Origin: Rostrohypoxylon terebratum
Lineage: Eukaryota > Ascomycota > Sordariomycetes > Xylariales > Hypoxylaceae
Length of the DNA stretch: 64,000 nucleotides
Reading direction: 5' to 3'
NCBI GenBank assembly: GCA_022497145.1
Contig: MU385858.1
Span: 620,001-684,000 of the forward strand
Part shown: positions 34,001 through 45,899 of the stretch, piece after piece
Numbering within the stretch: position 1 is the stretch's first letter
Layout of the letters: every line of letters begins with the position of its first letter
The notes under the pieces: model-generated
The model's input: only the letters and a program-made list of their open reading frames with translations
Database searches by the model: none
What the model was told of the DNA's origin: nothing
Position numbers and translations under genes: made by a program

Positions 34001-36086
34001 TGTGACTCCGCTCGTGGATCCTCGAAAACAATTATGAGATTTTGCGTATGCAACGCAACGGGGTCCTCGGGAGCATTTTCGGCGATTGACTCGATGAGAT
34101 TTTTAAACGCTTAAGCATCTATGGATGTCATCTCATTGCACCATCCCTTAAGGCGCTGATGTTGTGAAACGACTGCATGTCACGTCTCTAGACCGATCTC
34201 GCAGAGATTGTGATAGGTCATCACGCAACCAAGACTTAAGACCTTAGGTTCAAATTGGCTGTTCTTCGACTGGCGAAGTCCTTACTACAGAGCTTTTCTA
34301 ATGAAATACTGACAACAGCCCATTTGAGGACGATAGCACCTCGACTCTCACTATAAGAATGACTATCAAGAATGGACGGGATATTCTTGGTGTCCATAGA
34401 TAGGATCCGATCCCCGGCCCTAGACTTATTGATATAGAACTACCGAAGCCAAAACCCGCGATAGGTAAGCCAATGTTGACCGGTCATTACGAGCATTAGG
34501 TACATAAGCAGGTAGGTGCCTTCGGGAAGCTTTTTTTTTCTTGCCTTTGATGGTAGATATCGAATTCCAACGATAGTTATTTTTAACCTACCTGCAAGTA
34601 CCATGTTTCACACCATCTTTATGTTGCACGGCATGAATAGTACAGATGAGGTACCATTGTGGCACTTGCTAAGTTGCAATTCTATATTCAAATTGGACGG
34701 CCGGTAAGGGTGAATTAGTCGCCTTGAGTAACTTTGAGCGTTTTATAGTACCGAAATACCATAGAGATCCATACCCAGTTGATAGAGAAGCTTAAAGGCG
34801 AAGCAACACACCAATACTGCCGAATATCATGCATGTAGGCGTATGCACGCTGCAAGTTACATACGGAAGGGTGGACTCTGCATCTAGGTCAGTACGAAGT
34901 ACCCCTGTTTGTGAAGCGTTCTATGCACTTTGTTAGATTTCAGTATTCTCATACATATGTGCCTGGACATATTCATCATCGCCACCTAGCATGACATCCG
35001 TCCAGTCATATCCATCGCTCTGGCCCGGGGATTGCCGCTACTGTTGCTGAATATTCATGTCTTAATTAAGTCTCCCCCATCTTGACCCCACGATCGACAG
35101 ACGAGGACTGCAATATACCCCGGAGATCACGATCGGTTCACCATTATATATCTCTTGGCGCCAATCACCTGCGACACGGTTCACTTTCGTTTTTGAAGGG
35201 GCGACTTTAACTAGGTCTGATAGCCTACTAACTATCAAAATTTGCAAGCTCTAACGCACCTAGCCGGAATCCTGGGATCTAAGGGTTGGCTTGCATGGCT
35301 CTATATGCCGGCATAGCTTATTGAAGCAACAGACGTCGATCTGGACTTTTAGACCTAGTAGGGCTGCAATAATATGCATATGTTATATCCTTAACTACCT
35401 TAAGCAACCACATGATGACGCCATAACCACGGAGATATCATGTCGAGAAGGAAAGAATGAGACGGAATGAGACGGACGGTTGTGCCGAAACAACCATTTT
35501 TACTCACTTCGCTAGGCTTGCATAAGGTTGGTTGATCGGTGAAGAGTTGGATGGGAACGACTTGCTACCCTAGCCCGTCCTCGTATGGAGATTGGCACCT
35601 ACATGGCTTGATACCGAAATGCAAGATAGGCACTATACAGGAAACGCCGGCGTCAAAAGCTGAACAGACTTGACGGGACATGCATGGAGGCCGGCAGCAG
35701 GAAATAGGCTCCTGCGTGCCGTATCTTGCATTGCAACGTACCTACCTAGTGCGGCTGGGCGCCGTAGCTACCGTCGTACCAATGCGGCATGTAGCCGAGA
35801 AATCACGAAAGTTCGCAAGGCTCGGGATCCCTTGTTACACGAACTTGTATGGAATTATTCGGAGTCACAGTTGAGGAATTCTCCGGGAGAAGAAAAAAAG
35901 GCAAGGGGAAACACATATACCTATGCTCTTTAATTCACGCCGAAAAAAAAATAGCTGGGATCACGATTTTGGAAGAGACCCCGCATACATACAATACTAG
36001 GTATAGGACAAAAACTTCCCCAGTACGGCAAGGGATTCAGGCTCTTTTTAGACCCGTTCCCCAAAAAGGTTGGTTCGCTGGACATT
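31049..36086. other. Gene-poor region, 5 kb
   Basis: The longest empty stretch. Only short open stretches occur on both strands, none with family resemblance. The most coding-like is a 74-codon frame from the ATG at 33396 to 33620, which I do not call. The region carries an exact TAGGACCTAGGT copy (33740-33751), a near copy (32221-32232), and an 8-bp inverted repeat GGACCCCT/AGGGGTCC at 33823-33849. The right-hand end is presumably VPS17 3' UTR. Confidence 0.5.
33740..33751 (+). repeat. Dispersed 12-mer TAGGACCTAGGT, copy 2
   Basis: Exact copy inside the 5-kb gene-poor region, next to a related ACCTAGG half site. Confidence 0.6.
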
Positions 36087-37997
36087 TTAAAACGTGCTCG
36101 TCGCCAATCGACTCGCAGCATTCCTGGCATCCACGCGGTCTTCGTCATCCTCCTCCGTAAGGCCGGGCAATCCCGTGCTGATCCCGCTGCCGCTGAGAGA
36201 CCTGGATCCTGGACGCTGCCCGTTCTCGCCATCGTCGTCCTCGGCGACATTGGACATGAAGCTCCCTGACATGCTCCTATCTGTACGACGGGGGACGCCA
36301 CTCCAGGCATCGCCTTTGGGTCCTTGGCTGGCTGCGAGGCTCGAGCGCCTTACCGTCGGATGAGCCTCCCGCCCCAGTCTACTTAGACCACCCGAAGAAT
36401 CAATGGCTCTGATATCGGGCCGAACACTCTCCAAGAGTGCGAGCGTGCGTCTTTCGGCGTCGATTTCTCGAGTGACGAACTCACGAATGCTAAGACGTAG
36501 ATCCGACGCGGTTCTCGCAAACCACTTGCGACGCTCTTGCACCAGATTCTGTGTTACTCTCGATGTTTTCTGCGCCAACTCAAGTTCGGAGTTTCTTGCC
36601 TCATCCAGAGCAGCGATCGCCTCGTCGACTTTCTCGCGCCTCACGGTTGAGGTAGCTCTCAGCCTATCTGCCGCATTCAACTTGCTCCGCGTACTCTCTT
36701 GGGCTTGCAGGAATTCACGAATCAGAAGTTGTCTGTTCGTAAGAGTCTCCTTGACGATGAACGCGTCTTGTGAATGGTATTGAAACGGGTCGCCAAGTGT
36801 TGTCGCTTCGGCAGTCGCCTGGGCTGCATGATAGTCACCTACAGTCTGCACGATCTTGCCGAGTTTCCGATACGCATTTGCCAGGCCTGTGTGCGGCTCT
36901 TGAACGTTCATCGCACCAAGTTTGACGCCGAAATCGGATTCTGCTAATCCCAGCCCTGTGATAAATTAGCTATCAGTAAGCACGTAGTAATGAAACAGAA
37001 TCCGACGTACCTCTGCGAGATTTGACTAAGCGATCAACCTTGTGTCCGGCATCCATTGAACCTAGATAAAACAATTTTACTATCGGCCGCGCTTCAGATA
37101 GCTCTGGCGTGTCATCCGGAGGTGGTGCGAATTGCTTCAGCAGCTTTCTCCGTACACCTGTTGCCGGCTGCTTCTTCTTAACCATAGGACTGTAACCAAA
37201 ATCGCTCTCAACGAATAAAACCATCTCATCATCTCTCATAAGAACCTCGTTTCCGCATACATAGTTAAACCATCTCTGTAGAAGTGCCTTAACCCTCGTC
37301 TCGTCCTCGTCGGTACCGGCGCCTGCGGACGTCACCGACGGGGGAACCGCGGGCACGAATGCGTCGGGGTTGGCGGATATCAAATGTTCGGCAAGTTTGA
37401 CGAACTCGGAATGCAAACGGCGGACATCGCGGAATTGGGTAGTTCGGAATTTGGGTATATTTGTCTGCAAATATTAGCACCGTACGACCTATTACCTGTC
37501 TGCGATCGACTCACGTGGACGTCAAATCTCAAAATAGGGTCTTTGCGACCCGTTCGTTCTAATCCCGTGATCTTTGCTTGTAGCTTATATTGAGGGCCCC
37601 TCGGCCGTTGGGGCTGCTGCTCTCGCGGACTTTGGCTGGAAGGTTGGCCTTGTGCCTGCGATTGCTGCGGCGTGCTCGGCGGCTGCTGCTCTGTCTCGGC
37701 TCCGGCGCCGGATTCCTGCGAGGGCGCCGGCTGTTCTGAGGAGTCGTATACCGGTGTGGAGGCCGTGCTGCTGGCTGTACCCGGTCGTCCGAACGCATTA
37801 ACGCCTGGATCTTCTTGCGCGAAGCCGTTGCTGGGGTCGTGGACGGCGTATTGATACGGTGAAGCGGGTTGATGGTCGTTGCCTAGGGAGCCGAAGGACG
37901 AGTCGTTGCGGCGCGGCGAGGCCGAGGGGGATGACGATCCCCAGGGTGATGGGCCGGCCGGGTGCTCGTCATCAGTTATTGAAGAACGATAATCCAT
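36087..37997 (-). CDS. VPS17: Vacuolar protein sorting protein 17 (retromer PX-BAR subunit)
   Basis: VPS17 pairs with VPS5 as the membrane-bending sorting-nexin part of retromer, returning receptors from endosomes to the Golgi. Exons in transcription order are 37997-37515, 37464-37011 and 36955-36087, giving 601 aa. The first 130 residues are low complexity (Ser, Pro, Gln). The PX domain spans about 140-270 (YKLQAKITGLERTGRKDPI, FRDVRRLHSEFVKLAEHL). RWFNYVCGNEVLMRDDEMV and ESDFGYSPMVKKKQP are characteristic of VPS17. A BAR-type coiled coil covers about 310-500 (LANAYRKLGKIVQTVGDYH), and the C-terminus is Ser/Gly-rich and acidic. Both introns (GTGAGT, GTACGT donors) have clear GCTAAT branch sites. 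It is divergent from MEF2 across 755 bp. Confidence 0.92.
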
Positions 37998-38752
37998 CGT
38001 GTTTTATATTTCGAGAAAGATTGAAGTTACAGGGAAAGGAGAGAATAGAAGTTAGATGGGTGTTTAATGGAACGGTAGTAGAATAAGATAAGTGCAGAGT
38101 ATAGTAGAAGAGCATTAGGGGGTGCACTCCACAAAGCACGGCTGAAGCAACAATGCTTGATTGTCGATGTTAAGAATTTGCCGTCCCAGCTACAATACCG
38201 GATGCTCGAAAGAGCCACTTAAGGATTGGTAGCTTAGTGAGGACTAGCATTCATTGAGATTAGGTACTGAAGTAAGAAATCGTTCTGCGTTCGCGGGTTG
38301 CAGTGGACCGAAATCATCATCAGTGGGATCAGTGGGGAATCTTGTGGTAGGTCCTTCCAAGGCTGCCATTGGTTGGTCCGTGCATATCTAGTCAAGCTTT
38401 CCGGGCTGCGACTTCACCGACTGGCGACTAATACATACTATGTAACTAACACAACCAATCATGATATGGTCCGTGCGTTTACATCACTCCTGCCTCAGAG
38501 ATTTTATCCGAAGCAGGTACGAGTGTGAAATGATTTCCAAGGTTATTAATAGCTCGTGGAAGCTTTAAATTATTCAAAACCAATATCTTGTTCTTTGAAA
38601 AGCCAATTGGAGCGGTTTGATATTGTGAGAAGTTACATGTTCACTCCATGTCGACTTAGGACCTAGGTAACAAGACATTACCTATAGTTCCCTCCAATTC
38701 ATGACGGCATACAAACGCTGCCTTCAGTAATGAACGGCTCATCTCCGCTGGT
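37998..38752. promoter_or_regulatory. Divergent promoter region VPS17 / MEF2
   Basis: 755 bp between the two start codons. It contains an exact TAGGACCTAGGT copy at 38657-38668, 85 bp before the MEF2 ATG. An upstream ATG at 38730 opens an 8-codon frame closed by TGA just after the MEF2 ATG (it overlaps it), and could dampen MEF2 translation if transcription starts upstream of it. Confidence 0.45.
38657..38668 (+). repeat. Dispersed 12-mer TAGGACCTAGGT, copy 3
   Basis: Exact copy, 85 bp upstream of the MEF2 start codon. Confidence 0.6.
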
Positions 38753-41344
38753 ATGAGCTTATTCGCACTCACGTGCCGAGCTCCCCTGAGATATTCTCAG
38801 CTGGTCAGACTCGCATCTATATACTCCAGGCATTCTGAGAGAACAAGGTTCCATGTCCGGCAGTACTCCAGCCACGTCATTCAGCATGATACTGGAATTC
38901 AGTATGTCCGAAACATAGGAATCATCGCTCATGTCGATGCAGTACGTCTTCTATTAAAACTATCTGTATATATATATTATATCCCAGACACTCATCGTCC
39001 TGTAGGGTAAAACTACCACCACAGAGCATATGCTCTATAACTGCGGTGCCTTACACCGTGCAGGGCGTAGGTTACATGAATCCGAGGGTTGCAATTATAT
39101 CTGTCCCTACAAATTCGACTGATTTATATCTTAGATGTTGACCAGGGAGATACTGTGACCGATTTCTTACCTATGGAAAGGGAAAGGGGTATCACAATTC
39201 AATCCGCTGCAATCACCTTCACCTGGCCACCTAAGGAACGTCTAGGACCACACGATCAGCCACATGTTATCAACCTTATCGATACACCCGGCCACGTGGA
39301 TTTCAGGTTCGAGGTGGAGCGTTGCATGCCTGTTCTAGATGGTGCCATTTGCGTCATTGATGGTGTCGAGGGCGTCGAAGCGCATACCGAGAGAGTCTGG
39401 GCTTCTGCCCAAGAGTTCAAAGTGCCTCGTATCATATACGTCAACAAGCTTGACCGCGACGGTGCCTCCTTTAAGAAATCAGTTCAAGACATCGGATTGA
39501 AACTTGGTGGAATGCCACTAGTCTGTCAAATACCCTGGTGGGGAAAAGAGTCTGTAAAGGGTGTGGTTGATGTCATCTCTCGCTCTGTTGTTAGCTGGCG
39601 AGGGACCAGAGACGCTCCTGAAGAACTTCTAAAAGTGATACCTGAGGGAACCATTAAAGACGAGATCGAGCGCGCCCGCGAGCGACTCATCGAGCAACTC
39701 TGCGAAGAGGATGACGAACTTCTAGAAATGTTCACTGCTCAAGGAAAAGACATATCCGACGCGGCTATCAAGAAGAGCATCCGTCGTATCATCAACAAGG
39801 GCGACGGGTCTCTTATTCCGGTATTTGCAGGCGCTAGCTTTAAAAATATTGGTGTCGCTGCTCTGCTTGACGCGGTCAAGGACTATCTGCCCAGCCCATC
39901 AGATCGGCCTGAACTTGAGGTCAGGATTGGGCGAACGCAAAAGCCTCTTAGCGAAGTTCTTGAATCCGCAAAGTCTTCAAAAAAGCACCAACCGCACGTT
40001 GAAGCGCTAGCTTCGGTTTTCAAGGTCTCTCATGATCCCCGTCGAGGTATGCTCACTTTTGTGAGAGTCTACCACGGCGTAGTCAGAAAGAATATTCACT
40101 TGTGGAATACCAGCCTCCAACAATTCGAACGGCCTCTCAATATCATGCAAATATCTGGAGAACGGACCATCGAAATTCCACATCTGTCTCCCGGACAGAT
40201 TGGGGCAATCACGGGCCTCAAGACTGCAAGAACTGGTGACACCTTAGTGATATTTGCTCCTAGCAAAGCGGCGCAGCATGAACTTGGAACATTACAAGTG
40301 AGACCACCCGAGACGCCGCCTGCTGTGGCTTTCATTGTATTAGACGCATACAGTCCAACTGGCGCAAAGGCCCTCGAAGCTGCTCTAGATAATCTTTCGA
40401 GGGAAGATCCAAGTTTGCGATGGTCTCAAGATGAGAAGACAGAGCAATACACATTATCCGGAATGGGTACTCTTCACCTAGAAGTTGCTCGTGATCGTCT
40501 TGAAAATCATTATAAGGCGGAAGCATTGTGGGGTGCGATCTCAGTTGATTACAAAGAATGCCTAACAGCGCCGACACCTGTTCATCGAGCCGTATTCGAC
40601 AAGGTAGTCGCTGGCAAGTCCGGAAAGGCGGCTTGCTCCGTGGTTATCGAGCCTCTCAGTGACCATCACCGTGAGACACTGTCTGGATCATACCTCGAGC
40701 GGGATGGAAATATCATCAAGATCGTATGTAAAGGAGAGAATCGTATCGCTGACATTGAACATACCAAGCAACAGCTCACGAACGGCGTCATATCGGCACT
40801 AGCAAGAGGCCCCCGCCGCAATTCCCCGATGCAGCAGTGTTTTGTTACAGTTACATACGATACTTCAACCGATCTATTCGATTCGTCCCCTAGTTCTCAC
40901 TTAGTTGGCGCCGCGAATAAGGCAGTTAGAGATGCCCTAAAAGAAGCCCACCAGCAGCAGCAAATAGGTGTTCTCGAACCGGTCATGAGGGTTACCATTG
41001 TGTGCCCCGAAGTAACAGCAGGTGCAGTGCAACACGACCTGCACGCGGTTCGTGGAGGGCACGTTCTAGAAGTTCAGGATATAGGAGAGACACAAAATCG
41101 AGGAGGTAATATAATCGACGTGTCGGATATCTATGCTCCGCCAGATCCGTATGAGTTCCAGACGACTCTTCGGGAGACTCGAAAAGGTCGGCTGCGGATG
41201 TTGGAGATTACAGCTCGTGTGCCGTTTGTAGAGATGCTCGATTATGATACGCTCCTACGCGGGAAGACTCAAGGCAGACATACTCTGACAATGGCCTTGG
41301 ATACTTTCGAAAGAGTCACTGGCCCGAGGGAGAAGGATTTGTGA
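38753..41344 (+). CDS. MEF2: Mitochondrial elongation factor G 2 (ribosome recycling GTPase)
   Basis: MEF2/RRF2mt is the EF-G paralogue that splits mitochondrial ribosomes after termination. Exons are 38753-38941, 39006-39066 and 39135-41344, giving 819 aa. The first 45 residues are Arg/Ser-rich without acids until late, a good mitochondrial presequence. Intron 1 interrupts the P-loop exactly, AHVDA|GKTTTTEHM (residues 59-70). The switch I region reads GDTVTDFLPMERERGITIQ; G3 is DTPGH (133-137) and G4 NKLD (187-190). EF-G domains II-V follow, with GMGTLHLEVARDRL marking domain III. Exon 2 is only 61 nt; its donor (C|GTAGGT) was chosen by phase and gives HRAGHVDQGDTV. EF-G1 (MEF1) is the alternative, but the switch I wording matches EF-G2. 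Confidence 0.88.
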
Positions 41345-42520
41345 GTTGTTCAATATCAACAACAGTTATGCCCATTGGTTGAGAGTCTACCTACCTACTT
41401 TTAGTGCGCTGTGGCGTATCGAATCTAGAACGCCGGCACAACCTATGTCTGCCTACATAGTAGCTGCATGAGGAATCGAATTACTAGGTATCTAGAATTT
41501 CTACAGAAAGGGACAGATACTGCTCGTTATGGGACGGATCTTCAGTCATGCCAATGGGAGAACAAACGAAGCCACTTCATTTGTGTTCATGTAGGAATCC
41601 GAAGGCAGATTAATGGTCAAGCATATCAACAGCCTGCTTTCGAAATGGGGAGAATTTGCGTGATGATGAAAGCGGCATGCCACTAGTCCCTGTCTGGCTA
41701 ACTCCTATTGGTAGAATTTTGCATGTTGGAAGCTGTGAAACGAAAGGCTCAGCATCTGATTCGGCTTCTCAGGTAGGTAGTCTCGGATAGCTACTTTAAG
41801 TCGCAACAGGGCTAGCTCAGGACAGCGGGATGCAACGTAAATTCTAGGCCGCCTCTGATGCATTTGATTACTTTTTATTTTTCTTTGACCGATAGAATTA
41901 TTGGAGAATTTGGTTGTTGGTTTGTTGGTTTCAACCGGTGTGGCTAAGTACCCTGTTCAGCGGCTACCGTTTACCCCTGATCGCGCAAATGCGTGCTAGC
42001 GCAACAGAGCCTTGCGACATCTTCATGGTTCGATCTTCCAGTTTCTGTGGCTACCTATCTGATTAGCAGGCAGAATATAGGATCGCCAGGCGGAAGTTCT
42101 CAGAGGCTGCCTTGCCTGTTTCAAGGCAAACGAAAGGCAGCGTAATGATAGGCAGGTAGACTACTACCCGCAACCTGGTTGGCGACCACGCCCTCTGCGG
42201 GACAATGCAGCGCCCATACTATGCATATGCGTTTGTTGGCTTCAATACGGACAAGTCGTATCGTTTGTAAGGCGCCAAAAGGCATCGTAATAGCCATCTG
42301 GTTCGGGAAACAGCGCACCACGTAATGTTTTCAAAGTGAAGTATACGTTCCCTCAATTTTCAGCAATTATCTACTTAAATACGTCGATGGAACTTCGATC
42401 AAGAGAAAATGAAGAGAGAAACTTCGCTACATAATTACTACACATCTGTTGATTGAATATATCTATCCAATTCCAACACCATTGAATCACATCAAATATT
42501 TCCCACGCGTATCCAACTTT
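41345..42520. other. Intergenic region between MEF2 and the dynamin gene
   Basis: 1.18 kb with no recognised gene. It includes a short GT/TTGG-rich run near 41910-41935 and AGGTAGG-type words. The last 150 bp are AT-rich and should contain the dynamin-gene promoter. Confidence 0.45.
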
Positions 42521-45199
42521 ATGACAAAGATGGTGAAAATGGGTAGCTACGCGGGTGGTGCCTCGGTTCATGATCAGCCAAACCCTGGGAACCTTGCCAT
42601 CTTGACCAAGGTCGACAAGTTACGTGAGCTCATTGGAACGAAAGTTGCTCTACCACAGGCAAGTTCTTTGAGGTCGCAGAAGATACATCAATCATATGGC
42701 AATGCTAACAACCTTTCAAGCTCGTTGTCGTGGGAGATCAGTCGTCGGGAAAGAGCTCAGTGCTTGAAGGCCTAACAGGCTTCGGTTTTCCCCGGGATGC
42801 TGAGCTTTGTACACGATATGCAACCCAGATCACCTGTCGTCGTGAGAACGAGGAGAGCATCAATGTTTCTATTATGCCCCAACCTGATGCGCCTCCCTAC
42901 GAGCGGGAACGCGTCGGAAAGTTTCATCGCACTTTGAGAACTATGACTGAGGATAGTCTGGCAGAGCTATTCAGAGAGGTTCGACACAACCATGCTAGCC
43001 AGACACCCTTATAGGAGTCCAATTCACTAAGTAATATATATAGGCCAACGATGCGATGGGGATCAAAAGCTCTACCAACTCTACTTCGCCTGATGGCTCC
43101 AATCTCCCGGCGTTCAGCGAGCACATTCTCAAAATCGAGAAGCTCGGGCCTGATGTAAGCCTCCGATAAAGCGTAACTTCTTGCTAGGACAGAAAGTTGC
43201 TTACTTATGATAATAGGAAGAGCATTTCACAGTGATCGATGTACCTGGTATATTCCGAAAGGAGACAGAAGGTAAGAATTGTCGACAATTCGAAACTCCA
43301 ACCGAAAGAGGTATGCTGACGGCTGGTCTCCTAGGTGTGACAACCGAGCATGATATTGAGCTAGTTCGGAATATGGTGAAAAACTATAGTATGTGTTATC
43401 TTTCGCCATGTCTGAATGTGGTTTGTTAATATGATTCTGTACCCAGTGAAGGACACGCGAACAATGTGAGTAGAAACTTAAGCTCGAAATAACTTTTAAC
43501 TGACCAACTCCCCTTCAGAATTTTGGCAATTATGCCCGCCAATGTAGATCCTGCAACCCAAGAGATCTTGAAGCTCGCTAAACAGGCTGATCCGTCAATG
43601 ACGAGGACAATGGCTGTTCTTACGAAACCAGATCTGGCTATCGAGAGCACGATGAAAAATATCGCCATCCAGCACGTTTTGGGCAAGAGGAACGATTTAT
43701 CATTAGGATACTACATCGTCAAGAATCGTGGACCTGACGACACTGACAAGTCCCTCAAACAGGGTCAAGAGGAGGAGCGCAGATTTTTCGCCACGGAGCC
43801 TTGGTCTATTCTCCGGAGTACGGGGAGAGCTGGCATAATGGCATTGAAAACGCGCGTTCGTGAGCTCCTTATTGATCTCATCAAAAAGGAGTTTCCAAAA
43901 CTCAAGACGGATATCGTCAAAGAATTAACATCGTTGAAATCTCAGCTCGACAAGATGGGCCAGTCACGAAGTAATTCGCATACCCAACGAGCTTACCTGA
44001 ACAGGATAAGCGAGGCGTTCCAGACACTCGCGCGAGACTCACTGAATGCATACTACACCAGCAACGAGATATTTGAGGAGAGACACGACCTGAGGCTTAT
44101 CACCCGTGTTGTTGAGGCGAGCGAGAAGTACTCCGAACGCATGTCGAAAATGGGCCATACTCGGTCGTTTGAATCTGATTCGGATTCTGACGAATCAAGC
44201 TACCCTAACCATTATCCCGATGTAGAATTCAAGTACGCCGATATCGAAGAGGCCCTCTCTGATATCGAGGCCTTCTCTGACCTCGAGGACCTATTTGATC
44301 CCACGGACCTCGTTATGCCGACTATCGACAATGAGGTTAACATCATGGATTATATTCAAGAGGTCCATGAGCAAAGTCGCGGGCAGGAGCTCGGAACTGT
44401 AAGTTACCTATGTCATATGATGCGATGCTGGACGGGCATTCCGGCTAACTTCAAACTGCAATAGTTCAACAGCTCTCTGGTAGCGACCATGTTCAAAGAG
44501 CAATCTAAGAAATGGAAGCCCATCACGCTATCTTATATGACTCAGGTTATCTTATCAATCCACCATTTCATCAAGAATATCCTCACTTTAATATGTCCTG
44601 ACGAATGCGTACGTGAGGAGCTTTGGAACTCGTATCTTCTGGAGGAGCTCCAAAAGTCTTATCGCAGGGCCTTGGATCACGTGAAACTTCTCCTCGAGAT
44701 TGAACGCGAAGAAACCCCGCTTACTCTCAACCATTACTTCAACGACAATCTCCAGAAGAGCCAAGGTGACCGCTTGGTGAGTCTCATGGAGAAACTTGGA
44801 CTGCAAAGGACGACGAGAGTCACAGACCCTGAAGGCCAACCTGCCGGGTCCAAGAATGGGTTTTTCTTCGATAGGGACGTGTTGAGAAACTTATCATTCA
44901 ACATGGCGAACTCGGAACATGTTCGACAATTGATCCATGATATCCTTGAGAGTTATTATAAGGTTACTCGCAAAACTTTTGTCGACACTGTCTACAAGCA
45001 GGCTGTAAACCACTACCTGCTGAAAGGAGAAGGCAGTCCTCTTACGATATTTAGTACTCAAATGGTACTAGATCTCAACGAGGACCAGCTTGATATGATC
45101 GCCGCCGAAGATACCCCCGTCAAGCTTCACAGAGAGAAACTAGGGAGCGATATCCAGAAGTTTGAGGATGCCTTGAAAGTTTTGAGAGGGTCGGGCTAA
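42521..45199 (+). CDS. Dynamin-superfamily GTPase (Mx-like, fungal)
   Basis: A large GTPase of the dynamin family. Eight exons: 42521-42658, 42721-42978, 43044-43154, 43217-43271, 43335-43388, 43447-43465 (19 nt), 43519-44398 and 44465-45199, giving 749 aa. Motifs are the P-loop GDQSSGKSS (51-59), a switch I Thr in CTRYATQITCRR, G3 DVPG (177-180), G4 TKPD (247-250) and GYYIVKNRG. Stalk helices follow, and a C-terminal effector-domain-like segment (HVRQLIHDILESYYKVTRKTF, about 665-685). There is no PH or proline-rich domain, so it resembles Mx and fungal-specific dynamins rather than classical endocytic or mitochondrial ones. Residues about 430-475 are a strongly acidic insertion in the stalk (ESDSDSDESS, then DIEEALSDIEAFSDLEDLFD). 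Intron 1 is GC-AG. The exon 2 donor (GTTCGA) is weak. ATGs at 42530 and 42539 are alternative starts. Confidence 0.85.
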
Positions 45200-45899
45200 C
45201 CTGGATTGTGAATGTATGTGTCGATTATTATGTATTAAATTGGGTTGGCGTTGTCTTCTCATGATGCTTGGTTACCTAGTAGATTGGGTAGGATGGATGT
45301 ACGTAGGACCTAGGTCCGTAGGATAGTATGTGCGACTGAAGAGTGGAAACCATATCTTTCATACGATAAGACAATAGATGTTCTAACTTGGAAGTCCCGA
45401 TGCGAAATTATGGATAAACATGTAATTTATGATAATTGCTCCAAGGCTACGAATCTTCAAAACATGAAAAGTAAAAAGGATAAGAGAGTTCCAAGTTGGT
45501 TAATAAATTGTGAATACAAGTCGCTTCTCCTCACTCGTCCAGACTCTACTATGTATAGACTCTATGTACTACGTATCTATGATGATTGACGATGATTAAC
45601 AGGGGTATCCCTTCTTATCTGCTTATCTTACCAGGGTAGCTGCAGAACTTTCTTATATGCCCTAGGAATGATCTTAGTTACTCTGCCTATCTACATATCT
45701 ACTCTCAATGCATTAATAATGAACTTAAAGAGGGACTAAGAGCTTTGGTGGGGCCATCTTAGTGGGGTACTATGTAGGCACTAGGGAAAGCTCCGTCAGT
45801 TTTCTTACAAACTCCAAGCTTGAAAACTTGCAACGTCTGTCTGCATGCGACCAGGTGTAAGGCTTCTGTACTCCAACAACTTTTTTCCGACGATTTATC
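45200..45899. other. Intergenic region between dynamin and NCL1 genes
   Basis: 700 bp, AT-rich, without a gene. It includes an exact TAGGACCTAGGT copy at 45304-45315 extending into the perfect palindrome GGACCTAGGTCC (45306-45317). Confidence 0.5.
45304..45315 (+). repeat. Dispersed 12-mer TAGGACCTAGGT, copy 4
   Basis: Exact copy 105 bp after the dynamin-gene stop codon. Here it is part of the 12-bp palindrome GGACCTAGGTCC. Confidence 0.6.

Noticed and set aside
35670..35933. 87-codon open frame on the plus strand
   Set aside because: TTG start and an overlapping alternative frame; no motif or splice context.
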